DNA from: Calliopum simillimum
Taxonomy: Eukaryota; Arthropoda; Insecta; Diptera; Lauxaniidae
Direction of reading: 5' to 3'
DNA: 64,000 nt
NCBI GenBank assembly: GCA_951812925.1
Contig: OX638370.1
Span: 112,668,897 to 112,732,896 of the forward strand
Shown here: positions 10,850-22,690 of the stretch, one piece after another
How positions within the stretch are numbered: the stretch's first letter is position 1
How the letters are laid out: every line of letters starts with the position of its first letter
Notes under the pieces: generated by a model
The model's input: the letters and a program-made list of their open reading frames with translations, nothing else
Database searches by the model: none
Told to the model about the DNA's origin: nothing
Made by a program: the position numbers and the translations under genes

Positions 10850-11402
10850 GAGGGTACACCCCCCAGGTCCCATGTATTGGAGGGCGCTGAGCGCGAAAAT
10901 TGTATTTTTAGAAAAAAAAAAATTTAGTTTCCCCCGCTAGCGCCCCCTCTATACCCCGTTAAGGGGTAGAATTTTACTTGTTCTAAAAATTTTAAATGTG
11001 TGCATATTGCTAGGTTTTCAGATGCTCTGAAACAAATGTAAAAAAATAATTTGGAGAACCTATTGACCCCCTAGTAGTCCACTTATAGCCCCCCAGGAGG
11101 ATGAAATAACGCTTTTTAAAAAGATTTATAAGGAATGTATATTTGTAGGTTTTTTTGTGGGCTGGAACAGAAGATGACGAAAAAAATAATTTTAGTACCA
11201 CAGGTACTCCCTAACACCCCTCCAAGGGGATTCAAATTTCACGTTTCATAAAAATATAAAATGAATATCAATTTTTAGGTTTTTTGGTGCTCCGAAACCT
11301 AAAATCATGTTAAAAAATTATTTCAACCACCAAGTAATCCCTTAGCACCCCCTTATAGACCATCGAAGGGTTGAAATTGGGCGTTTTATAAGAATTAAAA
11401 AT
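10850..11402. repeat. Diverged tandem satellite, period ~130-140 bp
   Basis: Three and a half units start near 10930, 11066, 11207 and 11339. Each has a C-rich start (gcgccccct, ccccctagtagtcc, ccctaacacccct, cccttagcaccccc), a central taggtttt followed by a ctcygaaac-like block, and an AAAAAATAATTT stretch. Copies are strongly diverged. No coding capacity is seen. Confidence 0.7.
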
Positions 11403-12890
11403 AAATTATAAAATAAAAAACTAAGCAATATAACCCACATCGAGAGATTTACAACGATATTCAATACTTGATGATAGAATGTCAAATGGCGAAGCAATGC
11501 GCAAAAATCCTTTAGGAGCTTATTTAGGAGTCGAAAAAAATTTTTTTTTCCTAAAAAATCAAAACCGATAAGTTTCCAAAATGGGGGGCTTACGACAAAC
11601 TTTTGTTTTTTGTGATACTATCTAGTAAGCACTGTGCTGATGTGCTCCATATTTGTTGAACCAATGATGTATGGTATAACACGGTATGGTATGATAAGTT
11701 TTCTATGGTAGAGGGAGTAGATTTTATTTTTGTTTAATTTTTTAGTGGAATTTATTGATAGAAATTCTAAAATATATTTTGAATTTGATTTTTCTCTTTT
11801 ATGACCTTATTCGAGTATTATATTTAATTTTGATGTACTTTGATATATTTCGCTAAAGAATAATTTTCAAACATTAAGTCAAATCAGAACTACTGTGATG
11901 ATATCTGAGTATTCACCTCTCAATATTGCTACAGAATTTTTTTGGAAAATGCCAATTTTCACCAACATCACACTTTTGCATTTCATTGCATTTGCTACTT
12001 AAAGGACTACAGCTTTTTGATGAGGACACTTCTATGTAGGTATGTGCCGTATACGCATATTTATCGTTGTTGTTGTTTTATTAATTCACTCGTGATTGCA
12101 ACACATTGTGTGCTTGTAGAACTCTGATTTGTGGGTATCTTGCATACCTATGTTCTTTCAGTTACGGTCCAATGAATAAGTCAAAATGTCAGCATTTATT
12201 GAGGATTGGTACTCACACTTGTGTATGCCAGCACTATGTTGTGTGGTTTTCCTCGTGTGAAATTTTATAGTTGAATTCACAGATTAGAAACTGCTCAAGC
12301 GACTAATTAAAGTGATTGTACATACATATATAGTACATTGAAAACTAATTACAATTTTATGGATTTTTTTGAATAATTTAAAAAGTTAAATTTTCAAAGA
12401 GTGCTGCTGTGAAGATTTAAATAAAGTGATTGTTGATAAAGATTATTAATTTCGAACAATATAGTGATCAAATTTCTGAAAACTAATAACAAACATTAAA
12501 GACTAAATGCAGATAATTTTGTAGGTGATTTTATTTAAATTTAAATCAGTCAAAAATTTGATAAAATATTGTTCGTTTGAGTTTATTGGAAGGCTGTTTT
12601 TTGTTACGTTTTAACGATTACCACAATCATATCATCAGATGAGTTTGCCCACATCCAGAAGAACATGACACCTATACTTTATTTAACCTAATAATGTAAA
12701 TCATTATTTGTTTCAAAAAACATTGGAAAATTACACAAGCTCATAAGAAAATTTTAATATCCAAGAGTTACAACAGCAAGGCGATTAGGGAAAAACAAAG
12801 ATCTTTTGCATGTGCAATATTTACTTTTTGCTGTGATTCTCAACAAGTCTATGCACAAGGTTAAATACAATATGCATGTCAAGTTCTTCT
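11403..12890. other. A+T-rich stretch, no gene recognised
   Basis: Nothing recognisable as an exon, RNA gene or complete element was found. A short repeated patch atggtat occurs near 11668-11695. Frames of about 60 codons are not supported. Confidence 0.35.
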
Positions 12891-12908
12891 GGATGTTGTA
12901 ACGAACCC

Positions 12909-12940
12909 TGCCGAACCCGAATACTGCCAGCAGTATTGCT
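12909..12940. repeat. Short palindrome
   Basis: aatactgc-ca-gcagtatt forms an 8-bp stem around two bases just upstream of the LTR-like repeat. It sits in a locally G+C-richer patch that begins tgtaacgaaccctgccgaac, a form common at fly LTR starts. The patch is absent upstream of the second copy at 41.2 kb. Confidence 0.45.
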
Positions 12941-13029
12941 CGCCGGTCGTCAGGAGTTCGGCTACAAAACTTTATAAAAGAAAAGGAAAGCCTCTTGGTT
13001 AAGTTCAAAGTCTCGAGTTGGACTTTTAT

Positions 13030-14210
13030 TAATTTACTTCATTTCTTTTTTCGGTTTCTCTCAATATATTTACAATAAAATAATAAATAAAACAAGTTTC
13101 TCTACTCCACACAACTCGCTGCTTCTGTGCATCGCTCTCCCCGCCACTAGCGGTGACCTAGTTGAGTGTAGTAGAAGTGAGCTGCCTCTCCCCAAAAACT
13201 GAATATATATTCCTTTGAAAGCGTACTCTATAGTCGTGAGTAGCTGATATAATATCGGGCTGCTTACACCTAACGCAATGGTATTCTCTTCTCACTCCAC
13301 GCTATTATCTATCCTTCTGCATCTTCTTTTTACTTCGTAGAGAGAGAGAGAGAGCACACCTGTGACCAACTGATTTATTATCGGGCTTGATCGTTGGGCT
13401 GTTCCAGATTTATTATAGGGCCACCCACGTCTTATGTGGTTCTTCTTTTTCCGCCACCAAGCACTATCTCCTTGTACTACGCGCACGCTATTGACTGCAA
13501 TGTTCTTCTGTATGCGAATAAATTCCCCTTACACCGTTTGCTGCGCTGTTGTTTTCATATCCGACCACATTTGAGCCTAGATCAGACCCACGAATAACTG
13601 ATGTATTATCGGGCTACTCGTTTGTGTGACCACTCACTTTTGTACTTACCACAGGCAATTGATTTATTATCGGGCTACGTGTGTTTAGTGCCACGGTCTC
13701 TACGCTGAACCGCTCCACTATTACAACTACTGTTTAAACCTTCGTTAGGTCAGCGGAATAAAATACAATAATTATTGTGGAAAAAGGAACTTTGTCCAAA
13801 AAATTCCACAACTATTCACATCACACAAAAGGCACAATAAAAGCACAACTTTACTTCACAATAGCTCAATACATTATACAAATATGAAAATACATTTGGT
13901 TGATTCTCTGAGCAAAACTCGTATACAGGGTGTATACGATACAGTTACTTTAATTCAGCAAATACCTGGTTTTCTTCTCAGTTGCTGCTTACCGCCTTAT
14001 CTGCTACTTCTGCTTACTGCTGCTGCTTTTGTTCACCGGTCACGCAAAGACTGTCTCGATCCACTGCTGTGTGTCTGAATTAATTTTCTGCTTCTGTGAC
14101 AGCAAACAGATCGAACGACAGCGTAGTGTCAAAAACAGCTGTTGCGCAGTGTTGCCGTTGCGTCTGGTTTTGTTCATGTGGTGGGGATTTTACCTTTTAC
14201 TAAAATTATG
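13030..14210. repeat. LTR-like dispersed repeat, copy 1
   Basis: It is homologous along most of its length to 41213-42137. Shared landmarks are ttcggtttctctcaa near the start, tagtcgtgagtagctgatat, an (AG)n run with agcacacctg, aactcagcaaatacc-like sequence, and the end caaaaacagctgttgcgcag ... ggggattttaccttttac, finishing at taaaattatg. The motif TGATNTANTATCGGGCT recurs five times (about 13243, 13371, 13407, 13599, 13660). No gag-pol lies between the two copies, so each would be a solo LTR or an unrelated repeat type. Orientation is unknown. AATAAA-like signals near the left end on the minus strand hint at minus orientation. Confidence 0.7.
13736..13947. repeat. Segment present only in copy 1 of the LTR-like repeat
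   Basis: In the sister copy at about 41865, the sequence runs straight from caactact to ttaactcagcaaatacc. Here about 210 bp (gtttaaacc ... cgatacagtta) intervene. Either an insertion occurred in this copy or a deletion between short ACT repeats occurred in the other. Confidence 0.6.
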
Positions 14211-15580
14211 CAGTGCGCAATTTTTTGTAGGTCATCGTACAATTTGACTGTACTATTTCCTTTATGCATATTTCTCTTATTTTTGTAATCTTTTTAGTGT
14301 TTTTTACTAAAACATTGAACGGTGATTATTAACAATAAAAATATTTTTTTGGTTTCCTTTTATGAATTTTGTCTTTTTTTTTTTGACTTTTCTATTATAA
14401 AATCTTTCTACCTGATTAACTTAGGAAACCAATAAATAAAATCAGAACAAAAATCAAATCAAATTAATTTAATTTGTAAATCATACATCGACTCACATTA
14501 AATCACAACCTGTTGAATGGCATACACATACCTAGACACATTTAAACATTTAGTAAACATATTACACAGATTATCCTTTAAGCCTTTCAAATTTTATTAC
14601 ATCATGATAATCACATTGCAGGCACACAACAAACAGGTGAACAAACGTGGCCTAATTGACGCGTTGCCAACGATTTCAATGGTAAACTACATAAATATTA
14701 GATTGCATAAGCGTTTAGCCCTTAAACAACAGTCAGCCACCTGGCAGTCAGTAAAACTTAAACATTTAGCACCACCAAAGTTACTACACGGCCCAAACAA
14801 CTCCCAGAAAAACACTTTGCTTGGCACAACCATTACAGTGAAAGAGGCAGCTAGAGAAAGAAAGAGACAGAAGCAAAAAGCAGCTCATAAAAATGTGGAT
14901 CATATTAGCAAATGAAGCCGCAATGAACTAACGTAAAATGTCAAGTCAAACCAAGTCGCTGCTGCTGCCACCAACGTCAAGTCAAAGGGTAAAGTTTTTC
15001 AAGTTACATAACTTTCAATGAACTTCAGCGGCGGCAGTGGTGGCAGCAGCCTCATGTGCCTGGTTAAAAGTTGTAGCAGTGGAAAAATAGAAAAAAATTG
15101 TTTGAAAAAAAAGAAGCTCGAGAAAAAGTTAAGTCATTTTTTATTTTCCCTATGTGTGTGTGGAAAACTTCAAAGTAGTTTCCGAAGTTCAACGGTTGAG
15201 ATGAAAATGAAGACGACGTTGACACCTCAAGGCATCGCCAAGATCCAACAAGTGCTGCAAGTCATGAGGAGCAAAGGAACTTGCCGCAAACCAAAAAAAA
15301 AAAAAAAAGATAAAAGAGTCGAGTGTCTTATGTTGAAATCCTTTACCTGACATTCGTTTTTTCTTGCATTCATATATTCGATGTCTTTGCTCGTACTATA
15401 TAGTCCAGCAAATAAAGTTTTATTTCCATTAGTCTTTGCGGAAGAATTGTTGGAGCATTGTTGAAGCATAAAAAGTATCACTGTGCGACAAAAATTTTAA
15501 CAAAAAGGGGCTTGGCATATTACCGATTAATTCTCACAGAGTGTAAACGATGTGGTAATGAAGCTTCTGGGGCGTGATAG
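14211..15580. other. No gene recognised
   Basis: The longest open frame, 14517-14915 (132 codons), has no motif I recognise and lacks codon-level support. 15018-15350 is Lys/Ser-rich and ends in a poly-A run. The region is A+T-rich with a poly-A run at about 15293-15308. Confidence 0.35.
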
Positions 15581-15582
15581 AA

Positions 15583-16470
15583 GAGGCCTTGACTAACAAA
15601 AAATTGCAGCTGGAGAAAGATCTAAAATGTACCTCTCAGGAGTTATAGGGAAAAATTGATCTGAAATTTTAGAAAAAAGTATTCTTTGGGTCAGCCCAAC
15701 GTTTTAGAGATAATTTTTGTATAAAAAACTTTTAGCTAATTGTATGAGCTTTTTAAGAATATATTTGGCTTATAGAGTTTAGAAGGATTGCACAAAGTTC
15801 TGGAGCTTTTAAAGTTAGTATTTAAAATTTTTGATTTTGGCCGCCATTTTAGCTTTCATCCAATTAATATGCCATTTTCTAATTGTTTTTGTAATCTTCA
15901 TTAAATTTCCTGTAATTCGTTGCTACGTTTGTCAAACCAATTTTTTGGTTTGAGATAGGAAAAAAATGCTTTTCAGAAACAATCCATTTGAAGGCTCCAG
16001 TAGATAAGGAGCAACGTGTGCAAGTAACGCGTGTGTTGTTACATCAAAGTATTTTTTCTTGATCTCAAATCAAAAAATTGCTATATCAAATGTACCATCG
16101 AATTACAGGAAATTTAACGGGATTTCCAAAAAAAAAATAGTAAAATGGTGGAATAGTAGGACCTTTTGCATACTAAAATGATCGCCAAAGTCAAAAAGTA
16201 GGAAAGATAAATTGAAAATATCAAAGTTAAAGGTGCAGAACTTTCCAAAATTATTTTAAACTCTATAAACCAAATACATTTCTAGAAAACTCATACCATT
16301 AGCTAAAAGTTTTACTTAAAAAAGTTTTCTCTAAATCGTTAGGGTGACCCAAGAAAAAATATTTTTTTGTAAAACAAGTCAGAAAATCAGTCTTAACTCT
16401 ATAAATCGTCAGGTGTAAATTTTAGACACCCAACTCCTCCAGGTGCAATTTTTTGTTAGTCTAGGCTTCC
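15583..16470. mobile_element. Element with ~400-bp terminal inverted repeats
   Basis: Left end gactaacaaaaaattgca (about 15591) is the inverse of tgcaattttttgttagtc at the right (about 16444-16461). The match continues inward: cttttagctaattgtatgag against ctcataccattagctaaaag, ttggcttatagagttta against taaactctataaaccaa, and taaatttcctgtaattcg against cgaattacaggaaattta. The arms are roughly 75-85% identical by eye and meet at a ~60-bp centre near 15990-16050. No transposase and no clear target duplication were found. It is best described as a long-TIR foldback MITE. Confidence 0.8.
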
Positions 16471-16639
16471 CATATTATCTCTCTGAACCATTGCGCCTAG
16501 ACCCTATATAATTGGACAAACGAAATCGGTTCAGTTCCTCTTTTTATAACCAAATCTCAACATAATCCCTTTATGAATATAAGGAAATTTGGTATTCAGA
16601 TAGGGGATAGGAATAATAATATGACCTTAACGTAACACT

Positions 16640-16975
16640 TTCACGGCTAAGCCGCTACATTGATTTTTTTGAAATTTGGTATGAAAATAAAGTTGACAGT
16701 AAAAAACTATAATATGGCCATTAGGTTCTTAAGTGGGCGGTAACACGCCCATTAAGCGAAAAAAGCTCTCACGGCTAAATCGCGACATGAATTTTTATGA
16801 AATTTGGTATGGAGATAAGGTTCACATTAATAAACGATAATATGGTCATTAGCTTTTTAAGTAGGCGGTACCACGCCCATAAATGGGAAAAAGGCTCTCA
16901 CAGCTAAGCCGTTGTATCGATTTTTATGAAATTTGTTATGGAGACAGAATGCGCCTTAAGAAAGGACATAAAAAA
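16640..16975. repeat. Tandem repeat, period ~130 bp, with 'ggcggtaccacgcccat'
   Basis: Three units begin with (t)cacggctaagccg-type sequence at about 16643, 16773 and 16901. Each continues with a gatttttatgaaatttggtatg block. The first two end in gtgggcggtaacacgcccat or gtaggcggtaccacgcccat. Related G+C-rich fragments occur near 22670 (gggcggtaccatgcc) and 54190 (gtgggcatggcact). Confidence 0.7.
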
Positions 16976-17059
16976 ATGTTTGTTTTTGAGTAGGCGATGA
17001 AACGGGAAATAGCGATTAATTAATTGATCCTTCAGGAAGAAATTTTAAAACCTTATGTG

Positions 17060-18550
17060 TTCTATCGCATGTTTTTATACCCAACACCCATGGTATATTT
17101 TTATTGTACATATACTGCCTTGTCCTTAGCCTTGTAAGTTGCACTAAACTTGTCTAGGTATGAGTCCATTATCGTGTATGTGTGTGTGCGGTTTATTTGT
17201 ATGTATGTGTGTTGCTTGTGGTGTCAGGTAGCATTTTGCACCTTACAAATTTCTTGCTCAAAATACTTATAGTTCGAATAACAGTGAAGGAGAGAGAGGG
17301 AGAAGTATGGAAAAAGCAAAGAAATTCTGCAGCTTGCAACAGGATGTGGAAGTTGATAGAAGCGCTTGTTAACGACATACACTATTGAGAAAGCAGGAAG
17401 AAGCAGAAAAAAAATCCAAACAAACTTCCGCTTAGATTTATCGCAACAAAATTAATCGTCTGCTACTTAAAATCCTATAAAATAAGTTCTCTCCTTTTAT
17501 GCGCGCACAGCATGCACACGCAGCAGCATTTTGTATTTTGTAGAGAAATTAACACACGAAAATCCAAAAAGTTGAAAATTTGATTACTCAGGGGCGATAT
17601 AATTAAAGTGCACTTTTGAAAAATTAGTTTTCATTTCTTTTTTTTTGTTTTGTCTTTTTGTTCTTGGCTTAAGCAATTTGAGCTGAACTGTTGTGTCCTG
17701 TCGTAAGTATTTAAAAATTTTCCTTTATTCATTATCCATAAACCTGTGCATTTCAAGGATTTTTAGTCATCAGCTTACGTGCTGAATGGTGCCAGACTTT
17801 AAAATTGTAATGGCTTAAGTTTCTTTTGAACAAAATATTTAATCTTCTAAAGTTTCGCTAGTAATTAATATAATAAAAGTAAGCAATTTCTTCATTTTGT
17901 GTAGTTCGTTTTTTTGTGTTAAAGCTACCAAAATTCTATTTTTATAAAGTGCGGGTGAATCTTTTGTTTTCTTTGACAAACGCAATACATTATTGTAATA
18001 TCAATTTTGTTTGAAATGCATTTTCTTTATTATTGCTACAGATTTTATGTTTTTATTTTTGTTACTTGTAAATTTCACAAAATTTCCTTTATTTTTGTGG
18101 TAGACAAAGGATAAAAGCGGCTGCTGCACAGTGCGAAATTTGAGAAGCTTAGCGGAACTTTTTGAAACACATAAAATTCATAAGATTATTCATTATTTCG
18201 ATAGCTTAATATCCCTTCTTAAAAATATCATACTCAGTTTGAAGAATAACCCTGCGAAAGAACTGCAAAATGCACCTGAAATTTGCAATACTCTTCCAAT
18301 CATACTTTTTGTCTATAGAAAGCTTTTCGATTTGTTTAAGTTAAGAGTTACACATATATTCCAAGCCATTACGTTTTGAACTTTATTGGAGGCTTTAAAA
18401 GATATAGCCGTAATATACCATCTTGAAGCGCACACAATTCGAGAGGCAAATTTTTTTTCTGTTTTAAATGCAAAATATCTATTGCGCTGTATTGCGATCT
18501 CCTTTTAAATTTAACGTCTTCTAAAGTGATTTTGCAAATTTCGTGTGACT
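17060..18550. other. No gene recognised; TG microsatellite
   Basis: A (TG)n run lies near 17177-17215 and a GAGAGAGG patch near 17290. Open frames at 17182-17388 and 18131-18379 show no recognisable domain. The rest is A+T-rich. Confidence 0.35.
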
Positions 18551-18573
18551 ATATTTTCAAAAAGTGGAAGAAA

Positions 18574-18660
18574 AAACTGACATCGGACGCCATCAAAGTT
18601 TTGTTTCGGGCAAAATAGGCTCACCAACGCTAACATCTGGCGCCCTCCAAAGTTTTAACA
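18574..18660 (+). repeat. Short direct repeat near transposon remnant
   Basis: ctgacatcggacgccatcaaagtttt (about 18576-18601) resembles ctaacatctggcgccctccaaagtttt (about 18628-18654), with a spacing of about 52 bp. It may be a subterminal repeat of the transposon remnant that follows. Confidence 0.4.
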
Positions 18661-18954
18661 ATTTTTACCAAGAAAGTGCCCCAGAAGGCGAGGCTCAACC
18701 TCAGCATCAAGCATGTATACGACAAAAAATGGGTATAAAAATCTTATTTTTTGATCAGAAGCTCAAGGGTATGTCTTTAAGAATATTAAAAGGTTTGCTA
18801 ATTTGGTTGAGATCGATGCAAAATATCGTAACTTTGAATTAACACCTACCATTAGGCTCTGCACATTACTTTGGGTGACCTGTGATGATACCTTGATTCA
18901 TTTTAGCTTTAGTTTCTTTTAATTTTTGACAACTTTCTTTATTTTAATCAATTT

Positions 18955-19740
18955 TTCTTTCATCAAAGCCTAGCATTTTCCAATTGGCCGAAGCTTAAGG
19001 CGATTCGGTACAACATTGACCCCATTCTTTCCATACCAATTCATGGCCTATTTGCCATAGTGACAACTCGCCAAATCTGGTCAAATTAGTGCAGGATTTT
19101 CGTGAAGGCGTATCATATTCAGTAGATGTTTCTGTTAGCACTCTTTCGCATAAATTTGGTGGTTAATTGTACCAGTTTTGACAAATGCGGAGCTCTTGAA
19201 ACCTCATTTACAAATTGCTAGCCAAGCCAAATATTTTTTGCAAGCTTATCCACTTTTTTGCTTTAAATTTGACGCAACATCGATGTAAGTTGCGTCGTCC
19301 ATTAAAATGAATTCAAAATTGTGTACAAAACGGTCGTAGAGCTTTCGTGAGTGAGATTTAGCAGCTGTGTTTTGCTTATTTTGTAAATCTTTTTTTTCGA
19401 ACACTTCCAACTTTCCTTTCCGTAGTTAAACGTTCACTGAAGTTTCTAAGTATGCAAGCTATCGTTGATTTTGAAATATTTATACTTTGTGAGAAAAATG
19501 TGGAAAATCGTATTATTTGCGCACAATTAAATCTAGCATATTTTCTTTTGATGAACTCATTTTGAAATATTTTCAATATTATAAAAAACCAATGCTGAAA
19601 AAATGTAAGACAAAGATTTCTAAGACGATTACATCTGTTGCATTTGCTTTTACTGTCATATTTAACGGCACACTTTTTATTTACTGCGACTACTTTTTTT
19701 CGTGTACATACCTTAAACAATCTAGTCTTAGTCGCCAAAA
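18955..19740 (-). pseudogene. Tc1/mariner-superfamily transposase, degenerate
   Basis: Read on the minus strand, the order is: a helix-turn-helix-like segment (SQSINISKSTIACILRNF, in the open frame 19376-19738), a DDE-type first acidic motif FILMDDATY (about 19285-19312), a second acidic motif PDLASCHYGK (about 19052-19081), WYGKNGVNVVP, then LRPIGKC-stop-ALMK (about 18962-18997). In this family the last block normally reads LRPIE-x-YW; here the catalytic Glu is Gly and the Trp codon is TAG. There are further stops (for example after YAKEC near 19158) and frame changes. It is a dead copy with no flanking gene context and no terminal repeats recognised. Confidence 0.82.
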
Positions 19741-19829
19741 CCCTTTTTCAGTCGATCGACACACCCTTGTTAAGATAAACCTACTCAAAAATAGTAAAAA
19801 ATATAGCATGGAAATTTTCACCAGATAAT

Positions 19830-21780
19830 TCCATTTTGTCTACGAATTGAATTTTTCAAGTATTTAAAACGCAATGTTGCAATCCGAACAGAAGGGTGAG
19901 TTCTGAAGAAAATTACATTAAAAAATTTCAAAATTTTTAACTATCATTAAAATTTTCATCGAAAAATACTAAGATTACTATATTCCAGAAACTTATGAAT
20001 CTATCGTAGAATTAATTTTTCCACATTGTCATTCAAAAAATTTGCCCAAAATTTATCTTTCTGGAACTAAGCGCCGACCGCAATGAATTTCAAAATTCAT
20101 TTCTGAGCTTTTCAAAACGTTAAATAGAAAAAACTTGAACTACTTAAATATATCCCAATATATTGCGGAAAAATTTGGAACTTCCGGTGTTCGGAGTCAA
20201 CTCAAGTGTTGTGCAAATTCCATTACAAAGCTTTTTCCTAAAAAATTGTTTTAAACCAACCAACTACTTATTCAACAATCAACTTGGCGCAATTGACTCA
20301 TAAACAATAAAAGTTTGATATTTTAAAACAAAAAAAAAACAATATTAGCAAATAGAGTTTACTACTTCCATAAATATCCCATTATGATTTTGCTTTTTCT
20401 TTATCTTTGTGTGTGTCGTCGTGCCGCCCTAGACATTTGTAACTTAACAGCTGTCACAAAATGTAATTTTCCACAAGCACACTTTGTATTGACTCATTGT
20501 TTTCTAATACTACCACTGCGTTGTGTATTCACGACATTTTTACATTCATAAATTTACACTGTGAAAAGTTTATTAAAACAATTAAAGTGTTTCGGAGTTT
20601 GAAACCTGAAGTTAGAATATTAGATTGGATTGGATGCTCATTGAATCTACTTTTGCAAGGATGGGAAGAATTACTGATTGTCTTTCTTAAGAAGACGATT
20701 TTTCTCGTTTCTCAGAAATGGTTCTAAAGTAAATTCATCTTCAAGGCATAGTCTGCAGTTGAAGATGTGAATTATTGCTTAAAAAGAGAATTCCAATAGC
20801 TCATGAAATTTTTGCCAGTGTAGTTTAAACTTTGAGAGCACATTTGAATTTGCCAACTTTATGCACACATACGAGTGCTTGCACAATGCGTTTTAGCCTT
20901 AAGATGCAATAAATTACGTTTTGTTTGTTTTGATTCGATCCCCCTCCCGATGCTAGTCATCCAAAGAACAAACCACTCTCAGTGTACTATGGGTTTGTGT
21001 TGTTGTTGTTGCCTTTGTTGTTCTCTTCTTAACCCATAAGTCATTGTAGCCCCTTTAAAGCCACAGAAAAAATAAACAACCCGCATCGGGAGTCCAATAC
21101 AAACAAAAACAACAAAACACAGCATCAACAGATAAATAACCAGTGAGGTACAGCGTGAGTAGAGGAGGGGGAGGAGGAGGAGAAAAGGGGTAAAAGGATA
21201 AATACCAAACTAAGTAGAAAGTGTAATAGTATAGCTCATTGTGTGTGTGTGTCTCTGTGAGTTAGATGGCAAAGAGATAAATGAAGAAGGCTGTTGCTAC
21301 TGCTACTGCTGCCATTGCAAAAGAGGATTAATTTTTTTTTCTGCTTTTCATACATTCTTCTTCTTTTTTCACTGTTTTGCTTACTACGAATTTCTGTTTG
21401 TTTTTTTCATGTCTCTCTTTTTGTAGTCACTTTCGGATAATTTATACGTAAGAGTATTGCAGTTCAGTTCAGTGAAGTTATTCCATTTTTATTGGTTTTG
21501 ATTTTTTTGTTTTCATTTTGTTTTATTTTTGCTTTCTCTTTCACGCTCTCTTATGTGTTCTTGTGTGCGTTTTTCACTTTATGCTGTATTGCCACCGCCG
21601 CCTTGTGGCGGTTTTATGCAACACTGGCAAATTTGACGCTCCTAAATTATTATTCCCAAAAGGATAATAACCGTAGTGGGATTTACGAGTATTTGTAGTG
21701 CAATAGAGCGCGCGGAGTGCAGAGCGGTAGAATAGAAAATGAATATTTTCTCTTTGTTTTTAGTGTTCTCGGGCTATGGT
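19830..21780. other. No gene recognised; small inverted repeat and GA-rich run
   Basis: A 10-bp inverted repeat, ctcccgatgc (20944-20953) and gcatcgggag (21083-21092), brackets a (TTG)n run and an AACAAAAACAAC run. A GGAGGAGGAGG stretch lies near 21164-21182 and (GT)n near 21240. Frames here are low-complexity. Confidence 0.35.
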
Positions 21781-21938
21781 TTCTTAGGTCGCGATCAGAG
21801 TGCGCGCTTTGATCAAAGTTACGTTCAAAGTATGTAAGTAAATGATGCAAATTTAAGTATTGATCGCTATTTTTATGTACTCTTTAATTTTTCTGTTCTA
21901 ATAAGTCAAAAAATGCAGAACAAAGCGAAATCTATATA

Positions 21939-22191
21939 TGAGCCGTTCAAAATGACAATGGTGCAACTCCAAAACGAGGCAAAAGTTATAATATTAATTG
22001 GCTGACATTTCGTTAGGGATGAATAAAACTGATTTCTAATTTCACGAAAAATTTATTTGATGATATGGAATTGTTGGAATTTAGTTGTTAGTATGCTATC
22101 GACCAAATAACTTATCATTATGGCACATTATTTATATGACATTACTTTTGCCTCGTTTTGGAGTTGCACCATTATCATTTTGAACGGTTCA
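21939..22191 (+). mobile_element. MITE, copy A (253 bp)
   Basis: Terminal inverted repeats of about 50 bp begin tgagccgttcaaaatgaca and end as its complement (tcattttgaacggttca). The interior matches copy B at 55207-55464 in opposite orientation: gttagggatgaataaaa here, ttttattcatccctaac there. A TA on both sides is a possible target duplication. There is no coding capacity. Confidence 0.88.
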
Positions 22192-22690
22192 TATGCAAAA
22201 ATGAATGTTTGTATGTCTGTATGTTCCTTATAGACTCCCAAACGGCTGGGTTTTTGTGTACGGCACGTGTTTCTACAACATTAGTTTGTTCGTTTTTTTT
22301 TCCACCCAAGGGTCCCCCTAAGATCCCGGAACCAAATTTTTTTTTTATTTTTTGGTGTTTTCCACGCGTTTCATGACTTTTTACAACATTTTAGTGAAAA
22401 AAAAATTTTTTAAAAAATTTTTTAGGATGTCGGAACCAAAAATAAAAAAAATAATTTTTTTTTTTGGTTTTTTCTACGCGTTTTGCGATTTTTTACGACA
22501 TTTTAGTTGAAAACAATTTTTTTCACCCAAGGGTCCCCTCTTGGATAATTCGTTTTTTCGTTTTTCCAAAAAATCATACTATATCGCTGAAAGTATTTAA
22601 TGGACATGGATGAGATTTGGTATAAGTATTAAGAGTATTGGCACAAATAATGTCCAAGGAAAATATGGGCGGTACCATGCCTTTATACAA
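22192..22690. repeat. Repeat-derived stretch with direct 'cacccaagggtcccc' copies
   Basis: cacccaagggtcccc occurs at 22303-22317 and 22524-22538. Between them a ~112-bp unit (cacgcgtttcatga...acaacattttagt; tacgcgttttgcga...acgacattttagt) is repeated. The start (tatgtctgtatgttccttatagactcccaaacgg) has the style of widely dispersed insect repeats. The right part carries gggcggtaccatgcc, shared with the 16.6-kb repeat. Confidence 0.5.

Noticed and set aside
14517..14915. 132-codon open frame as a protein gene
   Set aside because: No recognisable domain, no splice or promoter context, and composition similar to surrounding non-coding DNA.
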